Counted from the first letter of the stretch, positions 1 through 4,336 are shown. The stretch is 6,486 nt of DNA from Candidatus Saccharimonadota bacterium (GCA_020427905.1 JAGQNU010000064.1:1-6486), one strand, 5' to 3'. Numbers and translations: made by a program. The notes: generated by a model from the letters alone, not told the origin.

Positions 1-108
1 AGGAGAGGTCGCACCAGATTAACAATTGACATCTGTTGTAGCTCGGAGCGAGCGCACTCTTAGAATTATGCTCATTCTCAGCAAATTCGTGCACCTGCTT
101 TGATTGAT

Positions 109-135
109 AACAGTAGTAAATACAACTGTTTACTA
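109..135. promoter_or_regulatory. Overlapping inverted repeats just upstream of the -35 box (operator candidate)
   Basis: Two overlapping dyads are visible. AACAGT (109-114) pairs with ACTGTT (125-130), and TAGTAAA (114-120) pairs with TTTACTA (129-135). The second dyad ends at the base before the -35 hexamer of the promoter at 136-165. A palindrome touching the -35 box is a usual position for a regulator binding site. No regulator gene lies in the window and I do not recognise the motif as that of a known family, so the role is inferred. AT-rich DNA forms short dyads by chance, which lowers confidence. Confidence 0.4.
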
Positions 136-165
136 TTGACATTTTTATATAAATAATGTTATAAT
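136..165 (+). promoter_or_regulatory. Strong sigma70-type promoter with extended -10
   Basis: A perfect TTGACA (136-141) is followed after 18 bases by a perfect TATAAT (160-165). TG at 157-158, one base before the -10, adds an extended -10 element. Transcription should start near 172, giving a leader of about 160 nt before the start codon at 331. It is the best promoter in the window and faces the GC-rich membrane protein gene. With no clear promoter or terminator further down until 3335, it may also feed the ribozyme region and the two genes after it. Confidence 0.8.
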
Positions 166-266
166 ACCCTAGTTCGTGAGGTAGTTCCGCATTTTGATTC
201 ATTTTGTATGAATGAAGGAGTGGGAGGATCTCGCAAGATTTCTAACCAGACCAGGAGAGTCGACTC

Positions 267-320
267 ATGTCATACTCCCGTACCGACGAGACACGTTACG
301 TCTCGAGCACATCTACATGA
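267..320 (+). CDS. Possible 17-codon leader ORF before the large membrane protein gene
   Basis: A short ORF, MSYSRTDETRYVSSTST, begins at ATG 267 behind a good ribosome binding site, AGGAGAG at 253-259, and ends in TGA at 318-320, ten bases before the next ATG at 331. Its binding site is better than that of the large gene, so translation could be coupled through it. A hairpin, CGAGAC (287-292) with GTCTCG (300-305), lies inside the ORF and could be unfolded by a translating ribosome. The peptide has no hydrophobic segment and resembles nothing I know. ORFs this short occur by chance, so the support is only the binding site, the spacing and the hairpin. Confidence 0.3.
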   Translation: MSYSRTDETRYVSSTST

Positions 321-330
321 AAGGCAATTG

Positions 331-2016
331 ATGGATACCTGGAAGGGTAAGCTTGGCGCCCTCGCCATCTGGTGGGGGTGGATGCCGGCTCTCTGTGGGT
401 TGGCGTGGTCTGTCGGCCACTTCCTCTTCGGAGGGATGAAGTTCAATCAGACGCTTGAGCAGTTCATGCTCGCGAACGTCTGGTCGGGTGGAGGCTGGCT
501 GTTCCTGTGGCTCATCATCGGTTTCATCGGCAGCATCGTCATCGTCATGCTTGACGAGGACTGGAAGAAGACGAGCAACATCGTCGTCTCCGTCTTGCTG
601 CTGATCGCCACGGTGGCCAGCATCGTCAGCTTCACCAAGGTCAACTGGGACAACGACAAGGACGAGGCGCGGTACTACACCCGCTCCATGACCTTCGTCG
701 TCCCCGACCTGGATGAGACGCCGGCGACAGTGCGTTACCTCCTGAAGGGTGCCACTGAGTCCAGCCGAGAAGGCTGCGACATGGTGGACGCCTCCGACAT
801 GCACACGTGCATCGTCGAGGGTGACTTCAGCCCGGAGGGCTGGGAGCCGCGAGTCGGCTCGCTGGACGGCGCGATCTACGCCATCAAGCGAACCTCGGGT
901 GACCAGCAGCGCATCTCCTTGAACGAGGAGATGATGGCCTACCTCAACGAGTGGGAGGGGCAACCCGCCCGCTGGAGTGGCGTACTCGACGGCACCGGCA
1001 AGGAGCAACCCTTGGGTGGCGTCAGTGAGTGGGACGGGTCCAGTGAGACCACCGACTGCAAGTTCGAGGACAAGTACGCCCTCGACCGAGCCTTCGGTGG
1101 GGAGCGAGGCAACTCGCTTCCCAACCTGCTGGCTGAGCGCTTCCCGGCGCTTCGCTACAGCCAATCCGACGTGTGGGGATACTGCGACGGCGATGAGCCG
1201 ATCGTGGTGGTCCCGACCACCAAGCAGATCCAGTTCAAGGGTCGCACGGTGGATACGGCCGGTGGGCTGATCATCGTCCGAGGTGAAGACGGCCAGACCA
1301 AGCTGACGCACGTCAGCAATGCCAAGGCCGGCGACTACCCGGGTCCGGTGTACCCCATGAGCCTCGTTGAGCGTCAGCGCGAGACGAGCAAGTGGGCTGC
1401 CGGCCGCAAAAACGAGGACCGACGAAGCTTCGGCTTCGAACCGGCCACCTCGGAGGCCCAGGCGGGCAACACCAGTGAGTACTTGCTCAAGAACAAGACC
1501 ACTGGCCGCCTGGAGTGGGTGACCCCGCTGACGCTGCGCAAGAGCACTTCGGAGCTCTTCGTCGCGTACGCGATCACCCCCGCCGACGTCGTGGACGACG
1601 GCAACCTCAACCAGCTGTCGCTGTACATCCTCGCCGAGGATGACCCGCGTCGGGTCAACATCGACAACCTGGAGGCCGATGCGTTGGACTACCTCGCCAA
1701 GAACGCAGGGACGTTCATCAGCAACGGGGGCAAGCTCGTCGAGTTCACGCCTGTGGATGGTGACATCTGGAGGGCGTTCGGTGAGCTGAAGGGTCGTGTG
1801 GTCTACCGACTGGAGATCAGCGCGGGCGACAACATCACGCCCAAGCTGGTCAGCGTCGGCCCTACGGGTAACGACAACGAGCAGAGCGGTGAAGGCAACG
1901 ACACCGAGTTCTGTGGTCAGAACCCAAGCGACCTGACTCCGAACCAGCTGGTCAACTGCATCCAGGTGATGGCCGACGAGCTCGACCAGCGCCAGCAGCC
2001 CAGCTCGGAGGACTAG
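331..2016 (+). CDS. Membrane-anchored extracytoplasmic protein, unknown function (561 aa)
   Basis: I do not recognise this family. The N-terminus holds three likely membrane helices, at residues 8-33, 54-74 and 82-102. A long hydrophilic acidic region to residue 561 follows and probably lies outside the membrane. That region has cysteines at 149, 160, 243, 285, 528 and 543, an even number that would suit disulfides in an exported domain. No catalytic motif was found. I chose ATG 331 (MDTWKGK...) because AAAGG (319-323) sits 7 bases upstream and the GC-rich codon pattern starts about there. The same frame is open from ATG 208, but that 41-residue extension is basic, lacks the codon pattern and crosses a better-placed leader ORF. 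Third positions are overwhelmingly G or C, unlike secA and the two genes before it, which suggests transfer from a GC-rich donor. An actinobacterial host of a Saccharibacteria-like parasite would fit, but this is inference. Confidence 0.8.
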   Translation: MDTWKGKLGALAIWWGWMPALCGLAWSVGHFLFGGMKFNQTLEQFMLANVWSGGGWLFLWLIIGFIGSIVIVMLDEDWKKTSNIVVSVLLLIATVASIVSFTKVNWDNDKDEARYYTRSMTFVVPDLDETPATVRYLLKGATESSREGCDMVDASDMHTCIVEGDFSPEGWEPRVGSLDGAIYAIKRTSGDQQRISLNEEMMAYLNEWEGQPARWSGVLDGTGKEQPLGGVSEWDGSSETTDCKFEDKYALDRAFGGERGNSLPNLLAERFPALRYSQSDVWGYCDGDEPIVVVPTTKQIQFKGRTVDTAGGLIIVRGEDGQTKLTHVSNAKAGDYPGPVYPMSLVERQRETSKWAAGRKNEDRRSFGFEPATSEAQAGNTSEYLLKNKTTGRLEWVTPLTLRKSTSELFVAYAITPADVVDDGNLNQLSLYILAEDDPRRVNIDNLEADALDYLAKNAGTFISNGGKLVEFTPVDGDIWRAFGELKGRVVYRLEISAGDNITPKLVSVGPTGNDNEQSGEGNDTEFCGQNPSDLTPNQLVNCIQVMADELDQRQQPSSED

Positions 2017-2155
2017 CCCTCGGGCCAACCGGAGCACATCCGGCCTTTCAAAAAGGAAATGTGAAACTCTTTGATTGTAGAGTTATCCAGTGAAGTCAGC
2101 GCCTCGGTGCTGGTGAAGGAATCCAATCTGGTTGGGAGACACCATTAATCTCTCA
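2017..2155 (+). other. Non-coding, hairpin-rich stretch after the large membrane protein gene
   Basis: No convincing gene is seen on either strand. Short inverted repeats follow one another: CCGGA/TCCGG (2029-2033 with 2039-2043), CCTTT/AAAGG (2044-2048 with 2052-2056), AACTCT/AGAGTT (2065-2070 with 2079-2084), and CAGCGC/GTGCTG with a CTCG loop and one G-U pair (2097-2102 with 2107-2112). The first could weakly end transcription after the gene, but no T-run follows it. No good promoter is visible. Together with the hairpin and ribozyme that follow, it reads best as part of a structured untranslated RNA. Confidence 0.45.
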
Positions 2156-2156
2156 C

Positions 2157-2185
2157 TGGGGGCGCACCTACGGGTGCAGCTCCCA
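2157..2185 (+). other. Hairpin with UACG tetraloop directly 5' of hammerhead ribozyme 1
   Basis: TGGGGGC (2157-2163) pairs with GCTCCCA (2179-2185) including one G-U pair. A single bulged A (2178) follows, then GCACC (2164-2168) pairs with GGTGC (2173-2177) across a TACG loop. C-UACG-G belongs to the very stable UNCG tetraloop class. C2156 could also pair with G2186, the first base of ribozyme stem III, so the two helices abut and may stack or compete for that base. There is no T-run, so it is unlikely to be an intrinsic terminator. After ribozyme cleavage it would lie 7 nt from the new 3' end and could shield the upstream RNA from 3' exonucleases (inference). Confidence 0.75.
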
Positions 2186-2257
2186 GACGATCCTTGGAGT
2201 CGTGCATTATGAAAGCACAAAGCCAAGCTGATGAGCTGTAGAGGCAGCGAAATCGTC
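2186..2257 (+). ncRNA. Type III hammerhead ribozyme, copy 1 (HHR1)
   Basis: All elements of the hammerhead fold are present in type III order. Stem III is GACGAT (2186-2191) with ATCGTC (2252-2257). The cleavage triplet is AUC (2190-2192), so the predicted cut is 2192/2193. Stem I is CTTGG (2193-2197) with CCAAG (2223-2227). The core CTGATGA is at 2228-2234. Stem II is GCTG (2235-2238) with CAGC (2245-2248) across loop TAGAGG. GAAA (2249-2252) closes the core, its last A pairing with U2191 as expected. The stem I loop holds an extra small hairpin, GTGC (2202-2205) with GCAC (2215-2218). Self-cleavage would give a 2',3'-cyclic phosphate on the upstream RNA and a 5'-hydroxyl on the downstream RNA. 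The second copy at 2872-2926 shares 30 identical bases (2225-2254 here) and differs in stems I and III by paired changes. Activity itself is not shown by sequence. Confidence 0.95.
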
Positions 2258-2416
2258 AGGGTGACATCTGGAGCAGTGAAGCTTCCACACTTGTTTTCGG
2301 TAGTTGGCGAAGGTAAGTGTGGGAGGTGTGAGCGGGTAATACCCAGCCCCACTTCATCCCGTTAGGAACGTAAACCTCGAACCTTATTGACCTACACATC
2401 ACTGGAGGTGGTGTCT
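2258..2416 (+). other. Structured leader between ribozyme 1 and the small membrane protein gene
   Basis: This 159-nt gap has a long stem, CTTCCACACTT (2282-2292) with AAGTGTGGGAG (2315-2325). It is 11 pairs including one T-G, around a 22-nt loop. GGGT/ACCC with an AAT loop follows at about 2334-2344. A 34-codon ORF could start at GTG 2261 and contains KCGRC, but the AGGG before it overlaps the start codon and leaves no spacing, so I do not call it. No good promoter is seen here, so the gene downstream probably depends on a transcript that crosses ribozyme 1. Confidence 0.5.
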
Positions 2417-2836
2417 GTGAGACAGAAAATCAACTACGTTGAGCAACGCGCTTTCATGTTCGTGCGTCCATTCATCACCATCATCGGTTTGATCTACCTG
2501 GTCGGACTCGTGGCGGGCTGGCTGGGGTACCCCGTGGAAGCACTCGACGATGCACGACGGGGCGCAGACAACCTTGTGACGCGTCTGGCGTTGGTGACTG
2601 GCTTGGTGTTGGCGCCTATTGGCATCGTTGGTGCAACGCGTACAAAGCAGCGCCGCCGTGCTGAAACACGTCGGCAGGTTCTCGATTGGCCGCAAGCCCC
2701 AAGCTACTTTGGGCCAGGTGATGTCGAGAAGGCACGTCAAGACCAGGAGGTAGCAGTTGCCATAGCGATGTCGAACCCAGTCTGGGAGATCTGCATCGCG
2801 GCGATCTTGTTGCTTGTCATGTTGTCGAGTTTGTAG
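2417..2836 (+). CDS. Small three-helix membrane protein, unknown function (139 aa)
   Basis: Three hydrophobic segments suit membrane helices, at residues 16-38, 56-73 and 122-138. The second is followed by a very basic stretch (TKQRRRAETRRQ, 76-87), which would favour a cytoplasmic side there. A soluble loop of about 45 residues, with WPQAPSYFGPGD at 91-102, leads to the last helix, which ends at the C-terminus. I chose GTG 2417 because GGAGGTG (2404-2410) lies at ideal spacing. The frame is also open to a TTG at 2387, which has no binding site. No family is recognised. Codon use is richer in G and C than in the genes from 2938 on, closer to the large membrane protein before it. The whole gene lies between the two hammerhead cleavage sites, so it may be translated from a ribozyme-trimmed or circular RNA (inference). 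Confidence 0.8.
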   Translation: MRQKINYVEQRAFMFVRPFITIIGLIYLVGLVAGWLGYPVEALDDARRGADNLVTRLALVTGLVLAPIGIVGATRTKQRRRAETRRQVLDWPQAPSYFGPGDVEKARQDQEVAVAIAMSNPVWEICIAAILLLVMLSSL

Positions 2837-2840
2837 GTTG

Positions 2841-2870
2841 GTGGGGTGCGCCGTAGTTGGCGCACCCCAC
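2841..2870 (+). other. Perfect 12-bp hairpin directly 5' of hammerhead ribozyme 2
   Basis: GTGGGGTGCGCC (2841-2852) pairs perfectly with GGCGCACCCCAC (2859-2870) across the loop GTAGTT. It starts four bases after the stop codon of the small membrane protein and ends one base before ribozyme stem III. The bases after it (GGATGATTCTTAG) are not a T-run, so an intrinsic terminator is unlikely. The same hairpin-then-hammerhead order is seen at 2157-2257 with unrelated stem sequence, so the arrangement seems to be kept. After cleavage at 2878/2879 it would cap the 3' end of the upstream RNA. Confidence 0.85.
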
Positions 2871-2871
2871 G

Positions 2872-2926
2872 GATGATTCTTAGAGTAAGAGCTAAGCTGA
2901 TGAGCTGTAGAGGCAGCGAAATCATC
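2872..2926 (+). ncRNA. Type III hammerhead ribozyme, copy 2 (HHR2)
   Basis: Stem III is GATGAT (2872-2877) with ATCATC (2921-2926). The cleavage triplet is AUU (2876-2878), an allowed NUH site, so the predicted cut is 2878/2879. Stem I is CTTAG (2879-2883) with CTAAG (2892-2896) around the 8-nt loop AGTAAGAG. The core CTGATGA is at 2897-2903, stem II GCTG/CAGC at 2904-2907 and 2914-2917 with loop TAGAGG, and GAAA at 2918-2921. Against copy 1, stem III changes C-G to T-A (2874 with 2924) and stem I changes G-C to A-T (2882 with 2893). These double changes preserve pairing. It is shorter than copy 1 because it lacks the extra hairpin in loop I. AAGGA begins at the next base, 2927, and serves the gene at 2938. 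Confidence 0.95.
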
Positions 2927-2937
2927 AAGGATACGAT

Positions 2938-3324
2938 ATGAATATACGAGATTTTTCACCAGAAGGACCAAATAAACCTAACGCAGTACGGCTGTGCAAG
3001 GGATGTCCGCGTCGCAATGACGCAAGTACAGAGGTTTACAGGAGTATAGACTTCGCCCTTTGGGAGCCTGATGGAGACGGGTCAAGAAGGTGCTATGGCT
3101 ACGACAAGCAATTTTATGGTGATTCTGGTACTGGCTTTACATATGGAATGCCTGTCAACACCACGCTTGATGATATCGATCAATGTGGAACACCAGTTGT
3201 AATCCGCAGCGAAGGGTTTCTTGGATTACGGAAGGTCCGTGAGTGTGGTGCGGTGATTTGTGCATTGGAGCGATACAAGCAAGAGCAGCAAATCGAGGAC
3301 CCTGAAAATCTGCACGACGAGTGA
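2938..3324 (+). CDS. Small six-cysteine protein, unknown function (128 aa)
   Basis: The start ATG 2938 follows AAGGA (2927-2931) with 6 bases between, and that binding site touches the 3' end of ribozyme 2. Cysteines lie at residues 20, 23, 52, 83, 103 and 108. The first pair forms LCKGCPRR, a CxxC like half of a zinc or iron-sulfur site, but the later spacing (C52, C83, C103-x4-C108) matches no family I know. There is no signal peptide or membrane segment. The C-terminus is charged (QEQQIEDPENLHDE). Base composition is ordinary and close to the genes on its right, unlike the two genes on its left. With no promoter visible before it, expression probably depends on transcript crossing ribozyme 2, whose cut would leave a 59-nt leader with a 5'-hydroxyl. 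Metal binding is possible but unproven. Confidence 0.75.
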   Translation: MNIRDFSPEGPNKPNAVRLCKGCPRRNDASTEVYRSIDFALWEPDGDGSRRCYGYDKQFYGDSGTGFTYGMPVNTTLDDIDQCGTPVVIRSEGFLGLRKVRECGAVICALERYKQEQQIEDPENLHDE

Positions 3325-3347
3325 ATGCTTATGTTTGTCATTCACTC
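3319..3347 (+). other. 9-bp hairpin overlapping the stop codon of the six-cysteine gene
   Basis: GAGTGAATG (3319-3327) pairs perfectly with CATTCACTC (3339-3347) around an 11-nt loop. The stop codon TGA (3322-3324) is inside the left arm. No T-run follows, so it is a weak candidate for a terminator. It may instead protect the 3' end of the upstream message, or act at DNA level because its loop and right arm hold the -35 box of the next promoter. Confidence 0.6.
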
Positions 3348-3363
3348 TGCAATCTGGGATAAT
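3335..3363 (+). promoter_or_regulatory. Promoter for the gene at 3371, apparently giving a leaderless mRNA
   Basis: TTGTCA (3335-3340, 5 of 6 to TTGACA) and GATAAT (3358-3363, 5 of 6 to TATAAT) are 17 bases apart. The expected start point, 6-8 bases after the -10, is 3369-3371, which is the A of the ATG at 3371 or up to two bases before it. No ribosome binding site is seen at normal distance from that ATG, which agrees with leaderless translation. Confidence 0.65.
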
Positions 3364-3370
3364 TTCATAG

Positions 3371-4261
3371 ATGTTTGAGTTGGATATACAACGTTCTCGT
3401 GGCGATCAAGAGGTTAGTAGTAAGAGTTGGCAAGCAATTAGAGAGTTTGAGGCTGCGGCAGCGCAGTTCTTTTTTGAGCGGTTTGAGGAAGGTGAGTTTC
3501 AGGGTATTGGGGGCTTACAGCTTGTTGACAGAAGTGATGTTCCAGAAGGACTCCTGCAGCATTTTGGTCCTGAGGCTAAGAGATTTCTTATTAAAGTGGG
3601 GTACTCTGATATTGAGCACAAAACGTTGACTACAGTATTTGATCTGGACGAGCGCCAAGGTATGCAACATCAGGTATATGAAAATCCAGACATTGAGGAC
3701 GAGCTCTATGATATGGAGGAACGTTGGTTAAACAACTTTGGTACTCTTTGGGTTCCAGAACTACTAGAGCCGGGGTCACATCCAGAATTCTCAGAATTTG
3801 CCGAGCTAGCACGCAGGGACTTTTTTGATCCGTCACAACTTACAACAGTTTCGACGGGAAGTGAGACTGGGACAGAGGGACCCTTACCAATTGCCCTCCT
3901 CGATAGACTGCAATTCGTACAGTTTGATCAAGTAATCAAACTGTACTCGCGTATCGCATACCCGCATGATCCTACTCGAGACGTGGTTGGCAGTAGCCTT
4001 GACCACTATTTTGAAGTCGTAAAATCTGGCAGCAATGTTGGCATTCGTGCAGGCACTCAGCATCTTGGGTGTGCTAAGCATGAAGTCAGTGGAGACGTAC
4101 GCGAGAACACATTTATTACCTATATGTATCTCAACTATGAAATTGGTATTCGCGGTGTGAAGTTCTACTTCAATGATGATCTTCAGATGGCTAACGACTT
4201 TCGGGCTGGAGCACAGGATCTCTTTGTGCGGCAGGGGATTGCAAAAGAAGGTACCGATTAG
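3371..4261 (+). CDS. Soluble protein of unknown function (296 aa)
   Basis: I recognise no family. The protein is acidic, with no membrane segment and no signal peptide, so it is probably cytoplasmic. An amphipathic helix (WQAIREFEAAAAQFFFERFEE, about 20-40) opens it. A Thr/Ser/Gly-rich linker at about 157-172 seems to divide it into two parts. The second part has FYFNDDLQMANDFRAGAQDLFVRQGI near the C-terminus. Cys234 is the only cysteine. ATG 3371 is chosen because it is the first ATG in frame and sits at the predicted transcription start. The gene has its own promoter and lies 46 bases after the six-cysteine gene and 75 bases before secA. A perfect 12-bp inverted repeat within the coding sequence (3917-3946) covers residues 183-192. 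A nearby, differently framed ORF of 84 codons at 3375 is a shadow. Confidence 0.8.
   Translation: MFELDIQRSRGDQEVSSKSWQAIREFEAAAAQFFFERFEEGEFQGIGGLQLVDRSDVPEGLLQHFGPEAKRFLIKVGYSDIEHKTLTTVFDLDERQGMQHQVYENPDIEDELYDMEERWLNNFGTLWVPELLEPGSHPEFSEFAELARRDFFDPSQLTTVSTGSETGTEGPLPIALLDRLQFVQFDQVIKLYSRIAYPHDPTRDVVGSSLDHYFEVVKSGSNVGIRAGTQHLGCAKHEVSGDVRENTFITYMYLNYEIGIRGVKFYFNDDLQMANDFRAGAQDLFVRQGIAKEGTD
3917..3946. repeat. Perfect 12-bp inverted repeat inside a coding sequence
   Basis: GTACAGTTTGAT (3917-3928) and ATCAAACTGTAC (3935-3946) are exact reverse complements separated by CAAGTA. They encode residues 183-192 (VQFDQVIKLY) of the soluble unknown protein. In RNA this would form a 12-bp stem with a 6-nt loop in the middle of the message. 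As DNA it could be a protein binding site. Confidence 0.8.
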
Positions 4262-4264
4262 CGC

Positions 4265-4293
4265 TCGAAATCGACAGCCGTCTAGCGTATACT
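4265..4293 (+). promoter_or_regulatory. Probable secA promoter
   Basis: TCGAAA (4265-4270, 4 of 6 to TTGACA) and TATACT (4288-4293, 5 of 6 to TATAAT) are 17 bases apart. The start would be near 4300, giving a leader of about 37 nt. The -10 is covered by a small dyad, TCTAG (4281-4285) with CTAGA (4292-4296), which might be a regulator site but is short enough to be chance. The -35 begins four bases after the stop codon of the preceding gene. Confidence 0.55.
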
Positions 4294-4336
4294 AGAGGAG
4301 TATTTCTGATTTGTTGAAGAGAGGGATGACACATAC

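Larger units (their letters stand above)
2193..2878 (+). ncRNA. Predicted 686-nt RNA released by the two hammerhead ribozymes
   Basis: If both ribozymes act on one transcript, cuts at 2192/2193 and 2878/2879 release this segment with a 5'-hydroxyl and a 2',3'-cyclic phosphate, the ends used by RtcB-type ligases and by hammerhead self-ligation. It contains the structured leader 2258-2416, the whole small membrane-protein gene (2417-2836) and the hairpin 2841-2870. Joining the ends would put GATGAT (2872-2877) opposite ATCGTC (2252-2257). That gives six pairs with one U-G wobble, so a working hammerhead would be rebuilt across the joint. The excision is an inference from the two ribozymes, and circularisation is a further step of inference. 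Confidence 0.45.

Noticed and set aside
2..22. Possible C-terminal tail of an upstream gene (GEVAPD then TAA)
   Set aside because: Only six codons are visible, too few to separate from chance.
208..330. 41-residue N-terminal extension of the large membrane protein from ATG 208
   Set aside because: It has no suitable ribosome binding site upstream, the residues are basic and unstructured, codon use differs from the rest of the gene, and it overlaps the leader ORF with the better binding site.
267..348. TGA at 318 read as glycine (Gracilibacteria-type code), extending the leader ORF
   Set aside because: Read-through ends ten codons later at TAA, no gene uses TGA internally, and TGA works as a normal stop at 3322; the standard code fits.
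1700..1740. CTGATGA on the minus strand inside the large membrane protein gene
   Set aside because: No stem II or GAAA follows, so no hammerhead can form.
313..2037. 574-codon ORF on the minus strand opposite the large membrane protein
   Set aside because: It mirrors the GC-rich codon pattern of the + gene. Its product is low-complexity Val/Leu/Asp/Arg, with no domain, and the + frame has real membrane helices and a promoter.
2261..2365. 34-codon ORF from GTG 2261 with KCGRC, after HHR1
   Set aside because: The only ribosome-site-like bases overlap the start, and the stretch is better explained as the stem 2282-2325 and related RNA structure.
2841..2870. Hairpin read as a rho-independent terminator
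   Set aside because: No T-run follows it, and the ribozyme and next gene downstream lack their own promoter, so read-through is more likely.
2399..2971. 190-codon minus-strand ORF across the small membrane protein and HHR2
   Set aside because: It has no coding character and covers the palindromic hairpin and ribozyme; the + gene has an ideal ribosome binding site and clear membrane helices.
4255..4280. CGAAATCG before secA, resembling the 3' part of a hammerhead
   Set aside because: The bases before it are CCGATTA, which breaks invariant core positions, and no stem I or cleavage triplet is present; it is better read as part of the -35 region.
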